The notes beneath the pieces are model-generated. The model ran no database searches. It was given only the letters and a program-made list of their open reading frames with translations, and was not told where the DNA came from. A stretch of 25,864 nt of DNA from Bacteriovoracaceae bacterium (GTDB lineage Bacteria; Bdellovibrionota; Bacteriovoracia; Bacteriovoracales; Bacteriovoracaceae): positions 1 to 25,864 of the forward strand of contig CANFNN010000004.1 of the NCBI GenBank assembly GCA_947448095.1. The letters are read 5' to 3'. The translations under genes and the position numbers were made by a program. Every line of letters starts with the position of its first letter. The first letter of the stretch is position 1. This document shows, one piece after another, positions 1 through 6,196 of the stretch.

Positions 1-196
1 TACCGTCGTGCGAGACTTCGCCGCCCCGTTCATTAATGCGGTTAAGGCACTTAAGATAAGTACTTTTTCCACATCCGCTTGGACCAATAAGGGCCGTGAT
101 CTTATAAGCGGAGATATTGAATGTAAGACCTTTCAGAGCTTGAAAGTCCCCATACCAAAAACTAAATTCATTTGTATTAACAACGTCATTTCTCAT
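1..196 (-). CDS. pstB: Phosphate ABC transporter ATPase PstB (N-terminal part, cut by window edge)
   Basis: This is the ATP-hydrolysing subunit of the Pst phosphate importer, on the cytoplasmic face of the inner membrane. Only the first 65 codons are in the window. Reading the minus strand from the ATG at 196 gives MRNDVVNTNEFSFWYG and then a canonical Walker A, GPSGCGKST, followed by YLKCLNRINE, which is typical of PstB. The start lies 3 nt after the stop of the preceding ATPase gene, so the two are cotranscribed. Unlike its neighbour, the visible part shows no degenerate motif. Signature, Walker B and H-loop lie outside the window. The alternative ATG at 189 is in another frame that stops quickly. 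Confidence 0.88.
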   Translation of the reverse strand, partial: MRNDVVNTNEFSFWYGDFQALKGLTFNISAYKITALIGPSGCGKSTYLKCLNRINERGGEVSHDG

Positions 197-199
197 AAA

Positions 200-955
200 T
201 TACCCGAATACGCCTTCAATATAGTCTTTTGTGCGCTGATCTTTTATTTCACCCGCAAAGATTTTTTGATTTATGTCTAGGTCTAGTATCTGGCCATTGA
301 GCATCATAGCCGTTCTATCTCCCAAGCGCTTCGCCTGGTTGATAACGTTGGTAACCATAATGATCGTTAAATCTTTTTTCAATTCATGCAGCACGGACTC
401 AATTTTCATCGTAGTCACTGGATCAATCGCAATTGAGAATTCATCCAAGCATAAAACTTCTGGATGGTGCGAGAGGGCTCGCGCAATGGTGAGACGTTGC
501 TGTTGCCCACCCGAGAGCTTGGTTGCTAAATGATCAAGGCGATCTTTTACTTCGTCCCAAAGAGCAGCTTTCTTAAGACAGTCTTCAAGAATAAAATCAA
601 GCTCTGCTTTATCTTTACATCCCGCCATACGGGGAGCGTAAGTGACATTATCTTTAATCGACATTGGTAGTCCAACCGGGAGTGGGGAAACCATACCAAC
701 TCGACGTCTGAGAAAAGTTGAGTCTTCATCGTCAAAAATGTTTTGCCCATCAAGCAGAATTTGTCCCTGAACTTTGACTTCATTGTTGAAGTCAGTCATT
801 CGGTTAATGCTTCTTAATAAAGAACTTTTCCCCGAATTGGCCGGACCAATAATTGCCAGAACTTCGTTTTGGTAAATATCTAAGTTTAACTTCTCAACGA
901 CAATCTTTGTGCCGTAGCTAATTGTTAAATCTTTAATTTCAATTTTCTTTTTCAT
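200..955 (-). CDS. PstB-like ABC ATPase with altered Q-loop and H-loop
   Basis: A 251-residue PstB-type ATPase, the fourth gene of the pst operon, 1 nt after pstA. It keeps Walker A (GPANSGKS, about residues 37-44), the signature LSGGQQQR (147-154), and Walker B with the catalytic Glu (LCLDE, 168-172). Two switch residues are replaced. The Q-loop, normally VGMVFQKP in PstB, reads VGMVSPLP, putting Pro91 where Gln belongs. The H-loop, normally VTHN, reads VTNV, putting Asn203 where the switch His belongs. The residue after the Walker B Glu is Phe instead of Pro. Downstream comes a second, canonical PstB. I infer a heterodimeric NBD pair with one degenerate site; a homodimer with altered kinetics is the alternative. 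An SD-like GAGGAAA lies in the end of pstA. Confidence 0.9.
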   Translation of the reverse strand: MKKKIEIKDLTISYGTKIVVEKLNLDIYQNEVLAIIGPANSGKSSLLRSINRMTDFNNEVKVQGQILLDGQNIFDDEDSTFLRRRVGMVSPLPVGLPMSIKDNVTYAPRMAGCKDKAELDFILEDCLKKAALWDEVKDRLDHLATKLSGGQQQRLTIARALSHHPEVLCLDEFSIAIDPVTTMKIESVLHELKKDLTIIMVTNVINQAKRLGDRTAMMLNGQILDLDINQKIFAGEIKDQRTKDYIEGVFG

Positions 956-956
956 C

Positions 957-1826
957 TTACCATTTCCTCTTCGTACGGAAGTATGTTCGAAGGACTACAG
1001 CAATAGAGTTCACTGAGAGAATAAGAACAATCAGCACTAAGGCCGTAGCATAGGGATAGGCCTCAGGCACACCCACGACTTGAGTAGAAATTGTAAATAG
1101 GTGCATGGAAAGCGTCATACATTGATCAAATACAGACTGAGGTAAAAAAGGCAGATAGAAGGCAACGCCCGTAAAGAGAATCGCAGCGGTTTCACCAGCA
1201 GATCTACCGACAGCAAAGACCACTCCCGTCAAAATGCCTGGAAGAGAGTTGGGGAGCACGATATGGCGAATAGTCTGGAGTTTACTTGCTCCAACGTTCC
1301 ACGAAGCTTCACGAAATGAGTGGGGAACGGCCTTAAGAGATTCAAGAGTTGAAGTGATAATTACTGGGAGATTCATCACAGCGAGAGTGAAAGAAGCGGC
1401 GAGAATACTCGTCCCCATTTTCATAAAAAGAACGAATGCGCCCAATCCAAAGAGTGCATGAACAATACTTGGCACACCTGCAAGGTTAAGGATGGCGAGG
1501 CGAATAATTCGGGTTAGCTTTCCATCTTTTGCGTATTCAGAAAGATAAAGAGCAGCAAGAACTCCAAGGGGGCAAGAGACTAAAACGCTAATGATGACGA
1601 GCCAAAAGGTTCCAACGATGGTCGGGAAAATTCCTCCAGCCGTCATACCGTTAATAGGGTCTTGAGTGAGAAAGTCCCAAGAGAGTACCGGGTATCCTTT
1701 GATGAATAACCAAAAAATAATTCCAATAGCTGGTAAGAATAAAAAGAAAGTAATCATGCTCAAGGCATTTTTAAAATTCTTCTCACGGATCTCTTTATTT
1801 AAAAGATGAATGCTTGGATTAAACAT
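957..1826 (-). CDS. pstA: Phosphate ABC transporter permease PstA
   Basis: An inner-membrane permease subunit of the Pst phosphate importer, 289 residues, close to the usual PstA length. It has about six hydrophobic segments, the PstA-like NLAGVPSIVHALFG stretch in the middle, and the EAA coupling motif that contacts the ATPase (EASWNVGASKLQTIRHIVLP, about residues 173-192). The start lies 2 nt after the pstC stop and the stop is 1 nt before the ATPase start, so translation is probably coupled. The order pstS-pstC-pstA-ATPase is the classical one. I distinguish it from PstC by the GVPSIV motif and by position. Confidence 0.93.
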   Translation of the reverse strand: MFNPSIHLLNKEIREKNFKNALSMITFFLFLPAIGIIFWLFIKGYPVLSWDFLTQDPINGMTAGGIFPTIVGTFWLVIISVLVSCPLGVLAALYLSEYAKDGKLTRIIRLAILNLAGVPSIVHALFGLGAFVLFMKMGTSILAASFTLAVMNLPVIITSTLESLKAVPHSFREASWNVGASKLQTIRHIVLPNSLPGILTGVVFAVGRSAGETAAILFTGVAFYLPFLPQSVFDQCMTLSMHLFTISTQVVGVPEAYPYATALVLIVLILSVNSIAVVLRTYFRTKRKW

Positions 1827-1828
1827 AA

Positions 1829-2761
1829 TTATTTCTTTCTTCCACGGATAAGGTAATCCGCTGTTATATTCACTACGAATGATAAAAGAAAAAGTACAAG
1901 TCCAATCGCAAACAGCGCTTGATAGTGTTCTCCACCCTTAGGGGATTCTCCCAACTCTGCTGCGATGGTTGCTGTCAGTGTTCTGGCCGGGTCAAAAAGA
2001 CTATGAGGAATTTGAATCGAGTGGCCAGTTGCCATAAGGACTGCCATGGTTTCCCCAAGAGCTCGGCCTACACCCAAAAGGGCTGCCGCCATAAGACCAT
2101 TTTTGGCTGCTGGAAGAAGTACGCGGGTCGCAACTTCCCATTTTGTTGCACCCATTGCTTCTGCTGCTTCTCTGTAGGTTTCAGGAACTGCTCTGAGAGC
2201 ATCTTCACCAACTGAGACAATCAAGGGAAGAGACATAAGGGCCAGAATAATTGAGGCATTTAAAATATTCAAACCAATCGGCACATCAAAAGTATGAATA
2301 ATTAAAGGGTTAATCATCATGATAGCAATGAAACCCCATACCACTGATGGGATCGCAGCCAAAAACTCGATCAACACTTTATAAATTTCACGAAATTGAG
2401 GCGAGCAGAATTCAGAGATATAAAAAGCGCAAGCTAGACCCAAGGGAACTGCGATCAGCATTGATATAATCGTGACACTCAGAGTTCCCACAAAGAGGGC
2501 CAATATTCCGTAAGTGACTTTTGAAACCGAAGCTGGGTTCCAAGCTGTCGAAAAGAAAAATTCTTTGAAGTCAAAACGCCCAACAAGAAAAGGAAATGAC
2601 TCTTTTAAAATAAAAAACAAAATGGCCGCAATAAGTAGAATGGAACTAAATCCACCTGCCTTAATGAGGAATTCAATAAACCTTTCGGTTTTTGGTTTTT
2701 TACTTTTTTTCTTACGCCACTCCATCGCTAGAGCAGGGGCTTGTTCTAACTTCATTTCCAT
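1829..2761 (-). CDS. pstC: Phosphate ABC transporter permease PstC
   Basis: A 310-residue inner-membrane permease and the partner of PstA. A basic cytoplasmic N-terminus (EWRKKKSKKPKTERF) precedes the first membrane helix. The middle has the PstC-like LAAIPSVVWGF motif, and the EAA loop reads REAAEAMGATKWEVATRVLL (about residues 198-217). A GVGRALGET segment follows, common in this family. The gene begins 2 nt after the pstS stop. An in-frame ATG two codons downstream could also serve as start; the difference is trivial. Confidence 0.93.
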   Translation of the reverse strand: MEMKLEQAPALAMEWRKKKSKKPKTERFIEFLIKAGGFSSILLIAAILFFILKESFPFLVGRFDFKEFFFSTAWNPASVSKVTYGILALFVGTLSVTIISMLIAVPLGLACAFYISEFCSPQFREIYKVLIEFLAAIPSVVWGFIAIMMINPLIIHTFDVPIGLNILNASIILALMSLPLIVSVGEDALRAVPETYREAAEAMGATKWEVATRVLLPAAKNGLMAAALLGVGRALGETMAVLMATGHSIQIPHSLFDPARTLTATIAAELGESPKGGEHYQALFAIGLVLFLLSFVVNITADYLIRGRKK

Positions 2762-2763
2762 AA

Positions 2764-3615
2764 TTACTTTTTAGGAACAGGTACGTAACCTGATTTGATG
2801 ATAATTTCTTTTGCAGCATCCCCTTGAGTCCAGTCCATATAGGCCTTAACTTCCGCTGAAGGTGCACCAGAGGTGTACATGTAAAGCTCACGCGCAATCG
2901 GGTAGCTTTTGTCTGTTGCTGTTTCAAGCGAAGGAGAAATACATTTTCCGTCTTTGGTGTCGATACAAAGCGCTTTTACACCTTTTGTAACGTACCCCAT
3001 TCCTGAATAACCAATTGCGCAGGGAGTTTTTTCTACAAGGTCAATTGATTCACGAGAACCATTCAGATCCATCGAACCAATTTTGAAATCTCTTTTCTCA
3101 CCTAAAGTGGCTTCACGGAAATACTGATAAGTTCCAGAGTTTGACTGACGAGAAACGCGGATAATCTTGTTATCTTTACATCCTGGAACAACTGTTCCAC
3201 GGACATCACTCCACAAGTCACATTTTCCACCGTCACCGTAGATACAAGCAATTTCTTCAAGGCTTAAACCACTAAGTGGGTTAGCAGGATGAACAAATAC
3301 CGCCAAGGCATCTAATCCAACAATGAATTCATTTACTGCTTTACCGTTATTTTTTAGGGCTTCAGCTTGTTCTTCAGCTTTCATTTTTCTTGAAGAATTT
3401 GCAATATCAACAGTTCCATTAATAAGTGCGGCAAGGCCTGTTCCAGATCCACCACCAGAAACTGCAATAACCACTTTCGGGTTTACCTTGCGGTATTCTT
3501 CGGCCCAGGCCTGAGCTAAGTTAACGATCGTGTCTGAGCCCTTGTTTTGAATCACAACGTGATCACGTTTTGAGCAGCTCATAAGAATGAAAAGTAGTGC
3601 AATTGTAGTGCGCAT
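2764..3615 (-). CDS. pstS: Phosphate-binding lipoprotein PstS
   Basis: The substrate-binding component of the Pst importer, 283 residues. The N-terminus is a lipoprotein signal: a hydrophobic stretch ending in the lipobox L-M-S-C with Cys14 as the predicted lipidated residue. The protein is therefore membrane-anchored and not a free periplasmic PstS as in E. coli. Family motifs follow: GSDTIVNLAQAW, the phosphate-loop-like SGGGSGTGLAALINGTVDIA, SRQSNSGTYQYFRE, and a C-terminal YPIARELYMYT. It is the first gene of the operon, with an SD-like AAGGA upstream of the ATG and a candidate PHO box further up. It would be induced under phosphate limitation, which is inferred from the family. Confidence 0.93.
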   Translation of the reverse strand: MRTTIALLFILMSCSKRDHVVIQNKGSDTIVNLAQAWAEEYRKVNPKVVIAVSGGGSGTGLAALINGTVDIANSSRKMKAEEQAEALKNNGKAVNEFIVGLDALAVFVHPANPLSGLSLEEIACIYGDGGKCDLWSDVRGTVVPGCKDNKIIRVSRQSNSGTYQYFREATLGEKRDFKIGSMDLNGSRESIDLVEKTPCAIGYSGMGYVTKGVKALCIDTKDGKCISPSLETATDKSYPIARELYMYTSGAPSAEVKAYMDWTQGDAAKEIIIKSGYVPVPKK

Positions 3616-3639
3616 GAATAGTCCTTTGTAAGTGACCGC

Positions 3640-3645
3640 ATATTA
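3640..3645 (-). promoter_or_regulatory. Candidate -10 box of the pst operon
   Basis: Read on the minus strand this is TAATAT, 25 nt upstream of the pstS ATG. No convincing -35 hexamer sits 17 nt further up, as expected for an activator-dependent promoter. The CTTAAC direct repeat lies about 38 nt upstream. Confidence 0.35.
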
Positions 3646-3682
3646 GCTCTCTTGCTTAAGGATTTCGAGCAAGGTGAGAATT

Positions 3683-3699
3683 CTTAACCTAGTCTTAAC
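3683..3699. promoter_or_regulatory. PHO-box-like direct repeat between pstS and the TSUP permease gene
   Basis: CTTAAC occurs twice with exactly 11 bp periodicity (CTTAAC-ctagt-CTTAAC). PhoB/PhoP sites are direct repeats with an 11-bp period, and the Gram-positive PhoP repeat is TTAACA-like, so spacing and sequence both fit. It lies upstream of the pst operon on one side and the TSUP gene on the other, and could control either. No PhoB or PhoR gene is in the window. Confidence 0.5.
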
Positions 3700-3717
3700 G
3701 TAAGCGAAATCTTTACA

Positions 3718-4524
3718 ATGCCGCATTACGGCGCTAGCCTTAATTCTCTTATGGTTAGCTACTCTGTAATTATTCTTTGTTTGGCCTCTTTTGGGGCAGG
3801 ATTCGTCGATTCTATCGTTGGGGGAGGTGGTTTGATCCAACTTCCGGCCTTGATGATGGTTTTGCCACAATATTCCGTGGTGACACTCCTTGGCACGAAC
3901 AAGCTGGTTTCGGTCACTGGAACGGCTTTTTCCGCTTATCGTTTTTCAATTCATGTACCCTTTATTCGCTCCATTATTATTCCTGCGATCTTGTCGGCGT
4001 TTCTTTTTTCTTTTTTGGGGGCCTATACCGTATCGATTGTAAGTAATGAATTTCTAAAACCGTTTTTTATGATCCTGCTCTTTTGTGTTTTTCTCCTCAC
4101 GATTAGAAATAAAATGTTTGGGCTTGTGGATCACGATCCGAATGTCATTATTCCTTTGTGGAAGCCTATTGTGATAGGCTCTGTTCTTGGTTTTTATGAT
4201 GGATTTTTTGGGCCCGGGACAGGAACTTTTTTAATCATCGCATTTGTTGGTTTGCTGGGAATGACTTTTGTCCAAGGTTCTGCTTATGCGAAAATTATCA
4301 ATCTTACGACTAACCTTGCGGCAATTTTATTGTTTATGTTCAAGGGAACGTTTCTTTTTCAATACGCTCTTCCGATGATGGTGTTCAATGTTTTAGGTGC
4401 GGTGGTTGGAGTCAGACTTGCCCTCTTAAAAGGGAATACCTTTGTCAGAGGGCTTCTGCGAATTATCGTACTTTCTACAATTCTGAAACTTGGGTATCAG
4501 ATCATTCGTGAGTATCTTATTTAA
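3718..4524 (+). CDS. TSUP (TauE/SafE, YfcA-like) family inner-membrane permease
   Basis: A predicted polytopic membrane protein of 268 residues with about eight hydrophobic segments. The two family repeats each carry a glycine-rich motif: GFVDSIVGGGGLIQLPAL near the N-terminus, and GFYDGFFGPGTGTF in the second half. TSUP members export or import sulfur-containing or organic anions such as sulfite or sulfoacetate; the substrate here cannot be told. The ATG at 3718 gives 11 extra polar residues. The in-frame ATG at 3751 (MVSYSVIIL) would start right before the first helix; neither has a clear Shine-Dalgarno site. It is divergent from pstS, and its stop codon overlaps that of the convergent hpd gene (TTAA). 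Confidence 0.85.
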   Translation: MPHYGASLNSLMVSYSVIILCLASFGAGFVDSIVGGGGLIQLPALMMVLPQYSVVTLLGTNKLVSVTGTAFSAYRFSIHVPFIRSIIIPAILSAFLFSFLGAYTVSIVSNEFLKPFFMILLFCVFLLTIRNKMFGLVDHDPNVIIPLWKPIVIGSVLGFYDGFFGPGTGTFLIIAFVGLLGMTFVQGSAYAKIINLTTNLAAILLFMFKGTFLFQYALPMMVFNVLGAVVGVRLALLKGNTFVRGLLRIIVLSTILKLGYQIIREYLI

Positions 4525-5576
4525 AGATACCCACGCTTCATTTGGTCTCTTTCAATTGCATCGAATAAGGCCTGGAAGTTTCCATTACCAAATCCCCAGT
4601 GATTTTTTCTTTGAATGTATTCAAAGAAAAGTGGGCCAACATAAGTATCTGAGAATATTTGCAGAAGGTAGCCATCCTTATCTCCATCAACCAGCAGATT
4701 GATTTTTTCAAGCACTGACAAATCTTCTGTGACTTTAAATGGACGACTTGGAATCGCTTCATAATAAGAAGAAGGAACATTTAAAAACTTGATATCCCTT
4801 TCTCTTAATTCACCCACCGTTGAGATAATATCCGGGGTCATAAGAGCAATATGCTGAACTCCAGGGCCTTTGTGAATGTCTAAAAACTCTTGGATTTGTG
4901 ATTTTCCGCCCTCACGCTCAGGCTCATTGATAGGAATAATGATAGAGTTGTCTGCAAGTTGGACAACCTTAGAATTTAATCCCGTCTTAGAGCCTTTGAT
5001 GTCAAAGTAGCGAGTCTCAACAAATCCATAGGTTCTTTTGTAGAACTCTACCCAATGATCCATCTGCCCTTTGGGAACATTATTAGTCAGATGATCGATG
5101 CGTGATACACGTGTTTTTAGTGGGAGTGCCGATGAGTCTGTATCAAGATTGATAAATCCAGGTCTAAATTCAGTCGTTGGGCGCTCAACAAATTCATTCA
5201 CCACATCACCAAAGCCTTGAATGGAAGCAGTCTTAGTCACTCCACTCGCTGTTTCAATGATTTTTAAATCTTCGATCAGTTTGGCGCCATTTTTTAGAGT
5301 GACTTCAAGTGCCCTTTCAACATTTTCCACTTGAAAAGAAATTTTACTGACTCCTTCCCCGTGAGCTTTAAGGTACTTTCTTGAGAGACTATTTTCGTCT
5401 GTCGAACCTTTGACTAAGAAGCGAACCTGACCTTGAGTATAAAGTTTTGATTCAGCTGTTTTTGCCGTTTGAGAAAAACCCATCGTATGAAAAAGTTTGA
5501 CCGTGGGGGACTGAAGATTCTCAACAGTGAATTCAAGGTGGTCAATACTTTTAAGGCCGGCAGGATTCTGTGACAT
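4521..5576 (-). CDS. hpd: 4-hydroxyphenylpyruvate dioxygenase
   Basis: A cytoplasmic non-heme Fe(II) enzyme converting 4-hydroxyphenylpyruvate to homogentisate in tyrosine catabolism. The protein has 351 residues from ATG 5576 (MSQNPAGLKS), matching the bacterial family. It has two vicinal-oxygen-chelate domains. The iron ligands are visible in the expected contexts: His162 in RIDHLTNNV, His242 in GVQHIALMT, and Glu319 in GPLFFEYIQR. The C-terminus NHWGFGNGNFQALFDAIERDQ is the usual substrate-gating helix. A TTG start four codons upstream is possible, but GGAG sits correctly for the ATG. The gene follows the NYN gene by 21 nt. No homogentisate dioxygenase gene is in the window. Confidence 0.95.
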   Translation of the reverse strand: MSQNPAGLKSIDHLEFTVENLQSPTVKLFHTMGFSQTAKTAESKLYTQGQVRFLVKGSTDENSLSRKYLKAHGEGVSKISFQVENVERALEVTLKNGAKLIEDLKIIETASGVTKTASIQGFGDVVNEFVERPTTEFRPGFINLDTDSSALPLKTRVSRIDHLTNNVPKGQMDHWVEFYKRTYGFVETRYFDIKGSKTGLNSKVVQLADNSIIIPINEPEREGGKSQIQEFLDIHKGPGVQHIALMTPDIISTVGELRERDIKFLNVPSSYYEAIPSRPFKVTEDLSVLEKINLLVDGDKDGYLLQIFSDTYVGPLFFEYIQRKNHWGFGNGNFQALFDAIERDQMKRGYL

Positions 5577-5597
5577 AAGTGTCTCCAAGCTGAATAA

Positions 5598-6110
5598 TTA
5601 TTTACGAACTTTTTTCTTTGGTTGCCCCATGGGAAGGGTAAAACAATCTTCTTTCACTATCGGCAGAAAATAATCTGCTTCTTCGATCAGAACACCGGCC
5701 GTAGTGGATTCCACTGCGCAAATTTCAACCCTTACACCTTCAGACTTTAAATGCCGTACTAGTTCAACATAATCGGAGTCACCTGACAAAATGATAATGG
5801 CATCTACTTTACTCGCCAACTGAGTCGCATTAATACTAAGCGGGATATCCGCCGATTTATGGCAGGGACGGACTGATCCAAAATACTTGGTATGTAGTCT
5901 TTCAGCTAGTTTAGACGAGATGTTTTTTCCCTCCCGAAAGTAGATCAGACGGTTAAGACCCCTTCCCCCTAGGAGGCGGGGAATCAGAACATCAAAATTG
6001 ATCATCATGTTGCTGCTTCGATGCTCAGATTCCAGTGATCTTTCAATGTTATTTCCATCAACTAAAATAGCGACGGTTTGTGAAATGTGTATATTGCTTT
6101 TTTCTTCCAT
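5598..6110 (-). CDS. NYN/LabA-like (DUF88) PIN-fold protein
   Basis: A 170-residue protein of the NYN family, PIN-like folds that usually act as metal-dependent RNases. Visible signature elements are VAILVDGNNI (Asp18, Asn20), KSADIPLSINATQLA (Asp88) and the highly conserved IILSGDSDYVELVRHL (Asp111, Asp113). These acidic positions match the metal site of the family; in the SADIPLSIN block a residue that is often Asp is Asn94. A basic tail (PKKKVRK) may bind nucleic acid. The ATG has AAGGA upstream. It precedes hpd by 21 nt on the same strand, so both are probably one transcript, and it is divergent from the IOR gene. RNA target unknown. Confidence 0.85.
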   Translation of the reverse strand: MEEKSNIHISQTVAILVDGNNIERSLESEHRSSNMMINFDVLIPRLLGGRGLNRLIYFREGKNISSKLAERLHTKYFGSVRPCHKSADIPLSINATQLASKVDAIIILSGDSDYVELVRHLKSEGVRVEICAVESTTAGVLIEEADYFLPIVKEDCFTLPMGQPKKKVRK

Positions 6111-6139
6111 ATTAAGTCCTTGATATTACTTTTTGATAA

Positions 6140-6168
6140 TTGATCATGTGATCGGGGAGGAGTATAAC
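6140..6168 (+). promoter_or_regulatory. Candidate sigma70-type promoter for the IOR operon
   Basis: TTGATC (6140-6145) and TATAAC (6163-6168) are separated by 17 bp, and the start codon follows 28 nt later. The same -10 region read on the other strand gives TATACT, which might serve the divergent NYN-hpd transcript. Confidence 0.5.
6142..6153. promoter_or_regulatory. Palindromic operator candidate GATCA-TG-TGATC
   Basis: A perfect inverted repeat with 5-bp arms and a 2-bp centre, lying at the -35/spacer part of the candidate IOR promoter in the 86-bp region between the divergent NYN-hpd and IOR genes. The placement suits a repressor shared by both units. The arms are short, so chance is possible. 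Confidence 0.3.
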
Positions 6169-6196
6169 CTACAAATACAATATATGGGATAGAACG

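Noticed and set aside
200..955. ATPase read as a pseudogene because of lost switch residues
   Set aside because: The frame is intact with Walker A, signature and Walker B conserved and tight operon spacing, so it is under selection.
3643..3870. Minus-strand open frame over the pstS promoter and TSUP start
   Set aside because: It overlaps the control region and the TSUP gene and has no conserved motif.
5577..5588. TTG start for hpd giving four extra residues
   Set aside because: The ATG at 5576 has GGAG at normal spacing, and the family starts near this position.
6140..6153. FNR-like box at the IOR promoter
   Set aside because: TTGAT is present but the second half is TGATC at the wrong phase, not ATCAA.
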